Shown piece after piece: positions 39,217 to 47,935 of a DNA stretch of 64,000 nucleotides. The notes under the pieces were generated by a model. That model made no database searches. It had not been told where the DNA came from and saw only the letters and a list, made by a program, of their open reading frames with translations. This DNA is from Streptomyces narbonensis (GTDB lineage: Bacteria; Actinomycetota; Actinomycetes; Streptomycetales; Streptomycetaceae). Where the stretch lies: the NCBI RefSeq assembly GCF_014649015.1, contig NZ_BMSF01000017.1, forward strand, positions 1 to 64,000, written 5' to 3'. Position 1 is the first letter of the stretch. The number at the start of each line of letters is the position of its first letter. The position numbers and the translations under genes were made by a program.

Positions 39217-41927
39217 CCGCGCCGCCCGGCGCGCCGCAGTTCGTCCGTGCCCCACACCAGCACCGGGAACGTCGCGACGAGCAGGACGACGTCCAGGGGA
39301 AGGGCGGCCGTGCCGAAGAGATGCTGGAGCGGGGGCGCGTAGACGAGGGCGGCCGTGAACGCGAGTTCGAAGGCGATGCCGGCGAGCAGCAGGGGATTCG
39401 AGAACACTCCGATGTCGCGCAGCGCCGCGTGGTCGGTGCGGGCCGCGAACGCCGTGCCGACCTGGCAGGTGACGATGCCGGCGAAGGTGGCCGTGGTGGC
39501 CGTCACGTAGGCGTGATGCAAGGGGCTGCCGGTACCTGTGGGGTCTCCCGGCTGCCAGCCCGCGCGCCACAGCACGTAGAAGTAGCCCGCCATGACGAGG
39601 ACCGCCGACGTGAGCCCCAGGTATCCCCAGCTCCGTATGAGCATGTCGCGGGAGATCACGCCCTGGTGCCGCGGCCGCGGGGGCCGCTGCATGACGCCGG
39701 GCTCAGAACGTTCCCTGCCGAGAGCGAGGGCGGGCAGGGTCTCGGTGCCGAGGTCGATGGCGAGGATCTGCAGCACGGTCAGGGGGAGCGGTACCGCGCC
39801 GGCGGAGAGCGCGAAGACGAGGAAGGGAACGATCTCCGGAGTCGCGTGGGCGAAGATGTAGACGATGAACTTGCGTACGTTGTCGTAGACGCGGCGCCCG
39901 GCTTCGACCGCGGTCACGATGGTGGCGAAGTCGTCGTCGGTGAGCACCATCGCGGCGGCCTCCCGGGCCACGTCGGTGCCGGAGCGCCCCATGGCCACCC
40001 CTATGTGGGCGCGGTGCAGCGCGGGGGCGTCGTTGACGCCGTCACCCGTCATGGCGACGATCCGGCCGTGCTCCCGCAGCGTGTCGGCCACCTTGAGCTT
40101 CGTCTCGGGCGAGGAGCGGGCGAAGACGATCTCGGCGTCGCCTTCCACGAGGAGCCGGTCCAGCTGGTCGTCGCCCAGCGACTCCGACGCCGCGACCACG
40201 TGCAGTCGGGGCAACCCGATCCCGACCTCCCGCGCGACGGCCGCGGCGGTGGCGCCGTTGTCGCCCGTGACGACGTGCACCCGGATCCCGGCCTCGTGGC
40301 AGCGGCGCACGGCGTCCGCCACCTCGGGGCGTGGCGGGTCGTACAGCCCGACGAGCCCGAGCAGGGTCAACCCCGACTCCGCGTCCTGGCGGCGTGACGG
40401 CAGCTCCGATCCGCTCGGCACGTCGCGTACGGCGACGGCCAGGACGCGCATGCCGTCCCGGGCCAGCTCCTCGGCCGCGGCGCGGGCCGACTCCGCCGCG
40501 GTTCCGGGCAGGAGGCGGTCCAGCACCGCCTCGGGCGCTCCCTTGACGACGATCCGCGTGGGGCCCTGCGTCTCCCCTCCCTGCCGCTCCCCGCCCCGTA
40601 CCTCCCCGCCCTGCACGACCGACATCAGGCGCAGCCGCGGATCGAAGCGGAACAGCGCCCGCCGTCCCGCGTCGCGCCGACCCAGGTCCAGCGGAGCCCC
40701 GTGGTCGGCCGCGCCGGTGACAAGGGCGGCCTCGGTGGGGTCGCCGTGCAGTTCGCCGTCGGCTTCTCGCGTGACGGTGGTGCACAGGGCGCCCGCCCTC
40801 GCCAACTCCTCCGCCCAGGGGCCCGGCTCCGACCCGTGGCCGACCGTCCACAGCGCCCTGAGACGCATGCTGTTGCGGGTGAGTGTGCCGGTCTTGTCCG
40901 TGCAGATGACGCTCGTGGAGCCGAGGGTCTCCACGGCACTGAGCCGTTTGACCAACGCACCCCGGCGGGCCAGGGCGCGGACGCCGACGGCCAGGGCCAG
41001 GGTGATGGTCGGAAGGAGTCCCTCGGGGACGTTGGCGACGAGGAGCCCGATGGCGAACGTCAGGGAGTCGGTGACCGGAAGCCCGACCGCCACCCCGAGG
41101 ACGAGAAAGACGAGGCCCATGCCGGTCGCGACGCCGGCGATGAGCCACGCGACCCGCTTGACCTGCCGTTCCAGAGGGCTCGCCTCGCGCCGCGTCCGCT
41201 GGCTGAGTGCGGCGATCCGACCGAGTTCGGTGTGGTTTCCGGTGGCGAACACGATGGCCCGGGCCTGCCCCTCGACGCAGGTCGTCCCGCTGAAGACGAG
41301 GTTCGGCTCCTCAAGCAGCGGGGCGCCGAGGACACCGGCCGAGGCGATCCGTTCGGCCGGCACGGACTCGCCCGTGAGCATCGACAGGTCGACCTCGACC
41401 CCACCCTCGGTGACGTGTGCGTCAGCGGGTACCTTGTCGCCCTCCTCCAGAAGGATCAGATCGCCCGGTACGAGGTCACGGGCCTCCACGACGTGAGGCT
41501 GCCCGTCGCGTACGGCGAGGGCGTGCTCGGGCAGATAACGGGCGAGCGTCTCCACCGCCCGCTCCGCCTGACGTTCCTGGAGCAGGGCGAAAGCCGCGTT
41601 GACGGCGATGACCGCGAGGATCGCCCAACCGAGGACCGCCAGGTCCGCGACGAAGGCGAGGGCGGCGGCGGCCCACAGCAACAGGGCCAGGGGGTGGACC
41701 AGCTGCCCGACCAGCTCGCGCACGAAGGAGGAGCGCACCCTTCGCCGTACCTCGTTCGGTCCGTGGACGGCGAGGCGCCGGGCCGCCTCGCGGGCTGAGA
41801 GACCATCCGGCCCCGTGGCGAGTTCGCGACGCAGCCGGGGCAGCGGTTCACTGGGGTCGAAGGGCAGCGCCTGGGTGGAGGAAGCGGTCCGCTCAGGGCC
41901 GGCGCGGCTGCCGACACGGTCAGTCAT
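39186..41927 (-). CDS. P-type cation ATPase, P2 (Ca2+/Na+-type) subfamily
   Basis: A 913-residue P2-type ATPase: TGES in DLSMLTGESVPAERIASAG, M4 with LLVANVPEGLLPTITLALAV (PEGLLP, the usual SERCA/PMCA/Na,K form), phosphorylation motif DKTGTLTRNSMRL (Asp near 344), MTGDGVNDAPALHRAHIGVA, and C-terminal cation ATPase helices. It differs from the pump at 22707 in M4 and length, so the two likely move different ions. I chose ATG 41927, which overlaps the stop of the upstream Rv1733c-like reading frame by 8 bp, over an upstream ATG inside that gene. This is the last gene of a long minus-strand cluster. Confidence 0.9.
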   Translation of the reverse strand: MTDRVGSRAGPERTASSTQALPFDPSEPLPRLRRELATGPDGLSAREAARRLAVHGPNEVRRRVRSSFVRELVGQLVHPLALLLWAAAALAFVADLAVLGWAILAVIAVNAAFALLQERQAERAVETLARYLPEHALAVRDGQPHVVEARDLVPGDLILLEEGDKVPADAHVTEGGVEVDLSMLTGESVPAERIASAGVLGAPLLEEPNLVFSGTTCVEGQARAIVFATGNHTELGRIAALSQRTRREASPLERQVKRVAWLIAGVATGMGLVFLVLGVAVGLPVTDSLTFAIGLLVANVPEGLLPTITLALAVGVRALARRGALVKRLSAVETLGSTSVICTDKTGTLTRNSMRLRALWTVGHGSEPGPWAEELARAGALCTTVTREADGELHGDPTEAALVTGAADHGAPLDLGRRDAGRRALFRFDPRLRLMSVVQGGEVRGGERQGGETQGPTRIVVKGAPEAVLDRLLPGTAAESARAAAEELARDGMRVLAVAVRDVPSGSELPSRRQDAESGLTLLGLVGLYDPPRPEVADAVRRCHEAGIRVHVVTGDNGATAAAVAREVGIGLPRLHVVAASESLGDDQLDRLLVEGDAEIVFARSSPETKLKVADTLREHGRIVAMTGDGVNDAPALHRAHIGVAMGRSGTDVAREAAAMVLTDDDFATIVTAVEAGRRVYDNVRKFIVYIFAHATPEIVPFLVFALSAGAVPLPLTVLQILAIDLGTETLPALALGRERSEPGVMQRPPRPRHQGVISRDMLIRSWGYLGLTSAVLVMAGYFYVLWRAGWQPGDPTGTGSPLHHAYVTATTATFAGIVTCQVGTAFAARTDHAALRDIGVFSNPLLLAGIAFELAFTAALVYAPPLQHLFGTAALPLDVVLLVATFPVLVWGTDELRRAGRRGQRASAVSGS

Positions 41928-42506
41928 CGTCGTCCCCCGCACCGCTGCCCCGGCGGAGTCGACCGGACCAGACGGGTTCCACCTGCTCCCACTCGCGTTC
42001 CCAGGCCGTGAGCCGGTGACCTTCGGTCCGCCGCCGTACGAGGAGGAGGGCAACGGCGCCTGTCACCCCGGTGACGCCTGCCGCCGCCACACCGCCCGAC
42101 AACGAGGCAGGGCGCGGTCGGCGGCGCCGCCGGGGGGCCGAGCGGGTGACCCTGCGTCGTCCACCCAGATCGTCACGGCGCGTCCCTCCGGTGTCCGGGA
42201 CGGGACGTGGATGCTCCCGGACCGGCGGACGTTCTCGGGCTGCTCCCACACGGCCGGCGCGACGGCCTGCGGCTTGGATCCGTACCGGGTGGCGATGGGC
42301 GGGTCCTTCGCCGGCCCGGTGGTGGTCGCGGTCACCTGATGCCGGTGCGCGGCGAGTTCACGGTCGGCCTTGGAGCCCGCCGACCACAGGCTCCCGGCGG
42401 CCACGGCACCACAGATCACGGCGATCAGCAGCACGAGGACCAGGGCGGCGCGTCCCGAGGGTCTCGTTGGCGGGGTGGCTCCGCTCCCCGACTCCTGGTG
42501 GAGCAT
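41920..42506 (-). pseudogene. Rv1733c-family membrane protein, apparent frameshift
   Basis: The first frame (from ATG 42506) gives an N-terminal helix (ALVLVLLIAVICGAVAAGSL), a domain with RTPEGRAVTIWVDDAGSPAR, then runs into 25 unrelated residues and stops at 42063. A second frame covering 42110-41920 gives the expected continuation: a second helix (GVAAAGVTGVTGAVALLLVR) and LTAWEREWEQVEPVWSGR, the signature end of the family. The shift lies at roughly 42095-42133, where there is a run of six C. M. tuberculosis Rv1733c is a DosR-regulon two-helix membrane protein. It may be a pseudogene, a sequencing error, or a programmed slip. Confidence 0.7.
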
Positions 42507-42526
42507 GCCGCACCTCCCGTTGGGGT

Positions 42527-42550
42527 GGCCTCGCCGACCTGTCGGAGGCC
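42527..42550. terminator. hairpin between flavodoxin gene and Rv1733c-like gene
   Basis: GGCCTCGCCGAC at 42527-42538 can pair with GTCGGAGGCC at 42541-42550, with a small bulge and a 2-nt loop. It is in the 47-bp gap between the flavodoxin stop and the Rv1733c-like start. It could attenuate transcription or stabilise the upstream mRNA. Confidence 0.4.
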
Positions 42551-42553
42551 CCT

Positions 42554-43057
42554 TCAGTGGGTGGCGTCGAGTTCCGTTCCGATGTGATGGGCCCAGGCCC
42601 GGATCCGCTCCGGATTGCGGAAGTCGCCGCCCTTGCCCCGGCGCACCATGGCCCGCGCGACCGGACCCGACGTCTCGGCGGTCACGGCGCCACCGAAGGT
42701 CATGTGCTCACGGGCACCGAGTTTCTCCATCCGCCGGGCGACTCCCCGTACGGGCGGGATGTCGTGCTGTTCCGCGGAACTGTCGACGGGACCGCTGCTG
42801 AACAGCCAGAGCGGCCGGTGCCTGAGCTGTTCGGCGTTGCGCCGGGCGCACCGTCGCGCCTTGCCGGTCCAGTGCCCGGCGTAGAGGGCTCCGCCGAGGA
42901 CGACGCCGTCGTATCCGCTGACGTCGGTGACGGTGTCGGCGGGCAGGACGACGGCCTCGAAGCCGTCGTCCCGGAGCGTCCGGCCGATCTCCTCGGCGAT
43001 TCCGGCGGTCGCGCCGGCTTTGCTGCCGTAGGCGATGAGCACACGTTTGGCGTTCAT
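42554..43057 (-). CDS. flavodoxin-domain protein
   Basis: A 167-residue protein with the flavodoxin fold: phosphate-binding loop at the start (RVLIAYGSKAGATAGIAEEI), strand and loop DGVVLGGALYAGHWTGKARR (second FMN-contact region), and LWLFSSGPVDSSAE. The pattern and length match the HemG/menaquinone-linked flavodoxin group rather than short electron-carrier flavodoxins. It could be an FMN electron carrier or a quinone-linked oxidase. Its ATG overlaps the Hsp20 stop by 4 bp, so both are made from one message. Confidence 0.85.
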   Translation of the reverse strand: MNAKRVLIAYGSKAGATAGIAEEIGRTLRDDGFEAVVLPADTVTDVSGYDGVVLGGALYAGHWTGKARRCARRNAEQLRHRPLWLFSSGPVDSSAEQHDIPPVRGVARRMEKLGAREHMTFGGAVTAETSGPVARAMVRRGKGGDFRNPERIRAWAHHIGTELDATH

Positions 43058-43515
43058 GATTCCGTGCCCTCGGCCGATCCTCGGACCCGCTTCACCGGAA
43101 TGGTCCGGACGGACGTCGCGTCCTCCTCGTCGGGCATCGGGATGCGGACCGTGAGGACGCCGTCCGCGTACGACGCCTCGACCTGGTCGGCGGGGATGGG
43201 AGCCGGGAGGCGCACGGTCCTGCGGAAGGATCCGTAGCGGAACTCCGAGTGCTCCTTGTCCTCCTTGCTCTCGCTGTGCTCCGCACTCACCGTGAGGAGG
43301 TTGTCGTCGACGGTGATGGCGATGTCGTCGTCCGGGTCCATGCCCGGCAGTTCGGCTCGCAGCACGTACACGCCGTCACCGCTGGTCAACTCGACCGGGA
43401 TGGAGTGGGCGGCCGTCGCGGGTCGCCATCCGGGCAGCCCGGGGAACTCCCGGTTGAACCAGTCGTTGAAGTCGGGGAAGAGGCTGTGCCTGCGTTCCAC
43501 CTTGCCTCCGGCCAT
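43054..43515 (-). CDS. Hsp20/alpha-crystallin small heat-shock protein
   Basis: A 153-residue sHSP. N-terminal arm (RRHSLFPDFNDWFNREFPGL), alpha-crystallin domain about 40-135 (YVLRAELPGMDPDDDIAITV, LLTVSAEHSESKEDKEHSEF, YGSFRRTVRLP, ADGVLTVRIPMP), and a short tail. These form ATP-independent holdase oligomers. HspX/Acr (Rv2031c) is the hallmark DosR-induced sHSP, and this gene lies in the equivalent context between an Hrp1-like CBS gene and a flavodoxin gene. ATG 43515 is preceded by GAGGAG. A candidate OsdR box lies 158 bp upstream. Confidence 0.95.
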   Translation of the reverse strand: MAGGKVERRHSLFPDFNDWFNREFPGLPGWRPATAAHSIPVELTSGDGVYVLRAELPGMDPDDDIAITVDDNLLTVSAEHSESKEDKEHSEFRYGSFRRTVRLPAPIPADQVEASYADGVLTVRIPMPDEEDATSVRTIPVKRVRGSAEGTES

Positions 43516-43672
43516 TGTTCTGCTCCTCGTGTACGGGGCCCAGGACGGTCGCCGTGGACCCGAGTGAGTACGGACAGGCGGCGGGTCGGGTTGCGAAGCC
43601 CGGTCCGACTCCGTATCCCACACTTCCACCCGCGAAGTCGTGTGGCGCAGTGTCCAAGGGGGCTGAAGGGCA

Positions 43673-43686
43673 GGGCCGAACGGGCC
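43673..43686. promoter_or_regulatory. candidate OsdR/DevR box upstream of hsp20
   Basis: On the minus strand GGCCCGTTCGGCCC, one base from the shared pattern (GGGCCGTTCGGCCC at 48929). It is in the 219-bp gap between the Hrp1-like CBS gene and hsp20. Confidence 0.5.
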
Positions 43687-43734
43687 GCATCAGGAGGGGG
43701 CCGCCCGGCCCATGGCGCCACAGCGCCGGTGCGG

Positions 43735-44148
43735 TCAGCGGCAGACCTCTTCGACGAAATGGCCCACCCGTTCCTCCGGCAGGTGCCGCGCCAGGTCCGC
43801 CTCACTGATCATGCCGACCATGCGGTGGTCGTCGATCACGGGCACGCGGCGGACACGGTGGTCCTGCATCGTGCGGAGCACCACCTCGCTGTCGGCGCCC
43901 GCGTCCACGGTGACCGGCTTGCCCTGGGCGAGGTCCCCGGCTGTCATGCGGTGAGGGTCCTTGCCCTTGGCAAGGCACTTCACCACGATGTCCCGGTCGG
44001 TGATGATGCCGTGCAGCCGGTCGTCCGGCCCACAGATGGGCAGTGCGCCGACATCCAGCTCGCTCATACGGCGTGCGGCATCCATCAGGCTCTCGTTCTC
44101 CTGCACACAGCTCGCACCGGCATGCATGATTTCCCGTGCGGTCGTCAT
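43735..44148 (-). CDS. Hrp1-like CBS domain-pair protein
   Basis: A 137-residue protein consisting only of two CBS domains. CBS1: ARRMSELDVGALPICGPDDR then LHGIITDRDIVVKCLAKGKD; CBS2: LRTMQDHRVRRVPVIDDHRM then MVGMISEADLARHLPEERVG. The start MTTAREIMHAGASCVQENES closely matches M. tuberculosis Hrp1 (Rv2626c), among the most DosR-induced proteins, including a cysteine near the N-terminus (C14) and another at C39; Hrp1 has a structural disulfide. Ligand unknown; unlike the other six small CBS proteins here it lacks a BON domain. The upstream small gene ends 57 bp away. Confidence 0.93.
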   Translation of the reverse strand: MTTAREIMHAGASCVQENESLMDAARRMSELDVGALPICGPDDRLHGIITDRDIVVKCLAKGKDPHRMTAGDLAQGKPVTVDAGADSEVVLRTMQDHRVRRVPVIDDHRMVGMISEADLARHLPEERVGHFVEEVCR

Positions 44149-44205
44149 GGCAGCGTCCTCCTTATCCGGCCCCCCTGCTCACGATCCAGCCCATCCGCCA
44201 TGGGT

Positions 44206-44391
44206 TCAGAGAAAGAGCGCCGACACCCTGACGGTGTGAACCGGGCGCCGGGGACGTCCCATCCTCCCCTCTGCGGGCAGCCGGTCGTTCCTGGTCCGAC
44301 CGGGTAGCGCGTCTCCCATGGGCGCCCGTCGACCGCGCCGGGCCGGCAGCCCGTTGCCCCCGGCGACGCGATGTCGTGCCTTCCTCGGCAT
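44206..44391 (-). CDS. small basic protein of unknown function
   Basis: A possible 61-residue, strongly basic protein (starts MPRKARHRVAGGNGLPARRG, ends VHTVRVSALFL). GGAGGAG lies 7 nt before the ATG, and the ATG is only 2 bp after the PEP synthase stop codon, so translation on the same message is likely. I recognise no family. The Arg-rich composition suggests nucleic-acid or ribosome binding, but the gene could also be spurious. Confidence 0.4.
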   Translation of the reverse strand: MPRKARHRVAGGNGLPARRGRRAPMGDALPGRTRNDRLPAEGRMGRPRRPVHTVRVSALFL

Positions 44392-44393
44392 GG

Positions 44394-46808
44394 TCACTCC
44401 TCCGTTCGTCCGGTGCCGTTCTCGAACGTCGTCTCCGCGCGGGCCACGTGCCCCTTGACCGCTGCGAAGCTGTCCGGTGCCACCGAGATCGAGTCGAGGC
44501 CCGCCTCGACCAGGATCGCGGTGAACGCCGGATCGTCGCTGGGCCGCTGCCCGCACAACCCGACCGGCCGGCCCGCCGCGTGGGCGCGGACGGCGAGGGT
44601 CTGGATGCTCCGGACGACTGCGGGGTCCCGCTCGTCGAAGACGTGAGCGAGAGCCTCTGAGTCTCGGTCGACGCCGAGGGTCAGCTGGGTGAGGTCGTTG
44701 CTGCCGATCGAGAATCCGTCGAAGCGTTCCGCGAACTCCCCGGCCAGGATGATGTTGGCCGGTATCTCCGCCATGACGTAGACCTGCAGGCCGTTCTCAC
44801 CACGCACCAGTCCCTCGCTCGCCATCACCGCCAGTACGCGGTCGGCCTCGCCCAGGGTGCGGCAGAAGGGGATCATGACGACCACGTTGGTCAGCCCCAT
44901 CCCGTCACGGACCCGGCGCAGTGCGCGGCATTCGAGGACGAAGCCCTCGCGGTAGCCGTCGCTGTAGTACCGGCTCGCGCCACGCCAACCGATCATGGGG
45001 TTCGCCTCGTCCGGTTCGAAGGGCCGGCCGCCGAGGAGCTTGGCGTACTCGTTGGTCTTGAAGTCGCTGGTGCGTACGACGACGGGCGCCGGCCAGCGCG
45101 AGGCCGCGATCCGGGCGATGCCGTGGGCCAGCAGGTCGACGAAGTAGTCACCCCGATCGAGGTAGCCCTCGGTGAGCCGCTCGACGACATGCCGGTCGTG
45201 GGGGTCGAGCCGCTCCGGATGCAGCAGGGCCATGGGGTGGACCTTCACCTGGTGGGCGACGATGAACTCCAGGCGCGCCAGGCCCACTCCGTCCGCGGGA
45301 AGCCGCCACCAGCGGAACGCCGCTGAGGGATCTGCCAGGTTCAGCATCACCCGGGTTCGGGTGGCGGGCAGTTCCGCGAGATCGGTCACGGACTCCTCGT
45401 ACGGGAGCAGCCCTTGGTAGACACGTCCGCTCCCTCCCTCGGCGCAGGAGACCGTGACGGAACGCCCGTCACGCAGGATCCGTGTCCCGTTTCCGGTTCC
45501 GACGACGGCGGGGACGCCGAGTTCGCGGCTGACGATGGCGGCGTGCGAGGTGCGTCCCCCGTGGTCGGTGACGATGGCGGAGGCCCTCTTCATGACGGGT
45601 TCCCAGTCCGGGTCGGTGACGCCGGTGACGAGGACGCCGCCCTCGGGGAAGCGGTCGAGGTCGACGGGCGCGTCGAGCGCCACGACACGTCCCTCGCCGA
45701 TGGCCTCGCCGACGGCGATGCCTTCGACGAGCGGTTCGCCGGGAGCATCGGTGAGTCGGCGGCGGGTGAGGGTGGTGGTGCGCCGACGCGACTGGACCGT
45801 CTCGGGGCGGGCCTGGACGATCCACAGCTCGCCGGTGAGCCCGTCCTTGGCCCATTCGATGTCCATGGGGCAGCCGTAGTGCTCCTCGACGGCCGCCGCC
45901 CAGTCGGCGAGCGTGCGGATCTCCGCGTCGTCGAGGACTCGCTGGTTCCGCTCACCGTCGGGTGTGTCGACCGTGCGGGTCAGCCCGGCATCGGCGTACA
46001 CGGCCTTCAACCGCTTGGCTCCGATCCGCACGTCGATGACGGGGTCGAGCGCCGGGTCCTTCATGCTCGGTTTGAACACCGTGTACTCGTCCGGGTCGAC
46101 CTGGCCGCTGACGACGGTCTCCCCCAGCCCCCAGGCGGCGCTCACCACGATCACGTCCGGGAAGCCGCTCTCCGGGTCGAGGGTGAAGACGACTCCGGCG
46201 CCGGCGAGATCGGAGCGGACCATGACCTGGACGCCGATGGACAGGGCGACGGCGAGGTGGTCGAAGCCCATCCGTTCGCGGTAGTCGATCGCCCGGTCGG
46301 TGAACAGGGAGGCGTAGCAGCGTCTGCACGCCTCAAGGAGCGCGTCGGCGCCGCTGACATTCAGGTACGTCTCCTGCTGCCCGGCGAAACTCGCTTCGGG
46401 CAGGTCCTCCGCCGTCGCACTGCTGCGCACCGCCACCTCGGGCGACTCCCGGCCGATCTCCTCGGCCAGCCGCTCGTACGCCGCGAGCACGGCATCCCGC
46501 AGAGGTACGGGCAACGGCTCCACGAGGAAGAGGGACCGGATGGCCGCCCCGACCTCGTCGAGTGGGGCGCCCGCGTGCAGTCTGTCGATCTGTGCCTCCA
46601 CGCGACGGCGGAGGTCTCGGGAACCGAGCAGCTCCTCGTACGCTTCGGCAGTGGTGGCGAATCCCGGAGGGACGCGGATTCCCGCGCCCCCGAGCCGGGT
46701 GGTCATCTCGCCCAGTGAGGCGTTCTTGCCACCCGCTCGGCCGACATCGTGCCGCCCGAGTTCCGTGAACGGTACGACGTTTCGTATCGGTCCCATGGTC
46801 TCTTCCAC
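44394..46808 (-). CDS. ppsA: phosphoenolpyruvate synthase / PEP-utilising enzyme
   Basis: An 804-residue enzyme with the full PEP synthase layout: N-terminal ATP-grasp (DVGRAGGKNASLGEMTTRLG, VAVRSSATAEDLPEASFAGQ), swivelling phospho-His domain with GGRTSHAAIVSRELGVPAVV (His near 421), and a TIM-barrel PEP/pyruvate domain (GANPMIGWRGASRYYSDGYR-like DEANPMIGWRGASRY, EIPANIILAGEFAERFDGFS, and the catalytic Cys in GLCGQRPSDDP near 749). It converts pyruvate + ATP to PEP + AMP + Pi (PpsA) rather than being the PPi-dependent dikinase, judging by length. GTG 46808 with GAGGAGG upstream. A PEP synthase/pyruvate dikinase is also found in the S. coelicolor OsdR cluster. Confidence 0.9.
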   Translation of the reverse strand: MEETMGPIRNVVPFTELGRHDVGRAGGKNASLGEMTTRLGGAGIRVPPGFATTAEAYEELLGSRDLRRRVEAQIDRLHAGAPLDEVGAAIRSLFLVEPLPVPLRDAVLAAYERLAEEIGRESPEVAVRSSATAEDLPEASFAGQQETYLNVSGADALLEACRRCYASLFTDRAIDYRERMGFDHLAVALSIGVQVMVRSDLAGAGVVFTLDPESGFPDVIVVSAAWGLGETVVSGQVDPDEYTVFKPSMKDPALDPVIDVRIGAKRLKAVYADAGLTRTVDTPDGERNQRVLDDAEIRTLADWAAAVEEHYGCPMDIEWAKDGLTGELWIVQARPETVQSRRRTTTLTRRRLTDAPGEPLVEGIAVGEAIGEGRVVALDAPVDLDRFPEGGVLVTGVTDPDWEPVMKRASAIVTDHGGRTSHAAIVSRELGVPAVVGTGNGTRILRDGRSVTVSCAEGGSGRVYQGLLPYEESVTDLAELPATRTRVMLNLADPSAAFRWWRLPADGVGLARLEFIVAHQVKVHPMALLHPERLDPHDRHVVERLTEGYLDRGDYFVDLLAHGIARIAASRWPAPVVVRTSDFKTNEYAKLLGGRPFEPDEANPMIGWRGASRYYSDGYREGFVLECRALRRVRDGMGLTNVVVMIPFCRTLGEADRVLAVMASEGLVRGENGLQVYVMAEIPANIILAGEFAERFDGFSIGSNDLTQLTLGVDRDSEALAHVFDERDPAVVRSIQTLAVRAHAAGRPVGLCGQRPSDDPAFTAILVEAGLDSISVAPDSFAAVKGHVARAETTFENGTGRTEE

Positions 46809-46823
46809 GACTCTCGGGCCTCC

Positions 46824-46919
46824 TCAGTACGGCAGGGGCCTGCCGGACGGCGTGCGCAGGTCGAGGGGAGCGGGCTTGCGGGGATGGCCCGGCCGGGGGC
46901 TGATCCGTATGCGCTTCAT
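46824..46919 (-). CDS. candidate 31-residue basic peptide
   Basis: A short frame (starts MKRIRISPRPGHPRKPAPLD) with GGAGAGG about 9 nt before its ATG, ending 15 bp before the PEP synthase start and beginning 47 bp after the preceding USP stop. Nine of 31 residues are basic and six are proline. It is either a small leader peptide for ppsA or a stand-alone small protein. Confidence 0.4.
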   Translation of the reverse strand: MKRIRISPRPGHPRKPAPLDLRTPSGRPLPY

Positions 46920-46966
46920 GGTGCTCACCTCTCCACGGAACCGGCCGATGGACCGGGGGCGTCCTC

Positions 46967-47935
46967 TCACCTCACCGTCCCGTGTCGAGGTGCTCGCCTC
47001 CCAGTGCCGTGCGGGGCAGCGGGCACGGGCCGGTCGGCCACACCGGAACGGGACCGGTCGGCACGTGCCGGGTCGCCTGTCCGGCGCTCGCGTTGCGGGA
47101 GGGGGACGGTGACCAGCGGACACGGGGCACGGTGCAGCAGGCCGTGAACCGTCGAGCCCAGCCGCATGCCGGAGTAGCCGCCACGGCCTCGGCGGCCGAC
47201 CACGAGTGAGAGGGATTCCTGGGACGCCAGGGCAAGTTGCTCGACCGGGTGTCCCCGCAGGACGTCTTGGGTGATGGCGACATCGGGATATCTCTCCGCC
47301 CGGCCCGCCACCGATTCGGCGAGCAGCCGACGCCGCTCGGCGAGGCCCTCTCCACCGTCGTCGTGGGCGAGGACGGACCGGGGCCAGACCCAGACGGCCC
47401 GCAACCTTGCCGCGCGGAGGCTTGCCTCCTCGACGGCGAAGGCGACCGCGGCCCGTGAGGACTCGCTTCCGTCCACGCCGACGACGACGGTCGGTGGGTG
47501 CACGGCGGTGTGTTCAGGTGCGCGGACCACGACGACGGGACAGTCGGCCCGTGCTGTGAGCGGGACGACGACGGAGCTCTCGCTGAACATCTCGGCGGGC
47601 CTGCCGAGACGGCGAGAGCCCACGACGACAAGTGCGGCGTGCCGTGCCATGTCGCGCAGCACGGTCGCCGGCGCACCGTTCACGCGGTCCGTCGCGATCC
47701 GCAGATCGTCGCGCAGTTCCCGGACGAGGTCCTCCGCGTTGGCGATCGCCGACTCCGCGCGGACGCGCAGGGCGCTCTGGCGGGCGAGCGCGTCGTACCG
47801 CAGCCCGCCGTGGGCAGGCGGTACGGCGACGACCAGCCGGAGCACGAGTCCTCTCCGTGCGGCCTCGTCGGCAGCCCAGACGAGAGCGGGGACCGACAGC
47901 TCCTGGGGGTCGACACCGAGCAGTATCTCGTTCAC
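46967..47935 (-). CDS. universal stress protein, tandem USP domains
   Basis: A 322-residue tandem USP. Domain 1 (ILLGVDPQELSVPALVWAAD) lacks a good ATP loop; domain 2 (VVVGVDGSESSRAAVAFAVE) keeps GRRGRGGYSGMRLGSTVHGL. A 35-residue Arg/Pro-rich tail after the domain (RERRTGDPARADRSRSGVAD onward) is absent from the other USPs here. It pairs with the USP at 47932 (ATGA overlap), the same arrangement as the pair at 25336/26193, and precedes ppsA. Confidence 0.92.
   Translation of the reverse strand: MNEILLGVDPQELSVPALVWAADEAARRGLVLRLVVAVPPAHGGLRYDALARQSALRVRAESAIANAEDLVRELRDDLRIATDRVNGAPATVLRDMARHAALVVVGSRRLGRPAEMFSESSVVVPLTARADCPVVVVRAPEHTAVHPPTVVVGVDGSESSRAAVAFAVEEASLRAARLRAVWVWPRSVLAHDDGGEGLAERRRLLAESVAGRAERYPDVAITQDVLRGHPVEQLALASQESLSLVVGRRGRGGYSGMRLGSTVHGLLHRAPCPLVTVPLPQRERRTGDPARADRSRSGVADRPVPAAPHGTGRRAPRHGTVR

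Noticed and set aside
34648..39570. Very long minus-strand open frame opposite CBS, pncB, channel and DUF4389 genes
   Set aside because: It is the antisense shadow of GC-rich plus-strand genes; its translation is Arg/Gly/Ala/Asp-rich low-complexity and has no domain, while the plus-strand genes have clear families.
44251..44260. GGGACGTCCC palindrome
   Set aside because: Only 10 bp, inside a candidate small ORF, and the arms are adjacent with no spacer unlike the other boxes.
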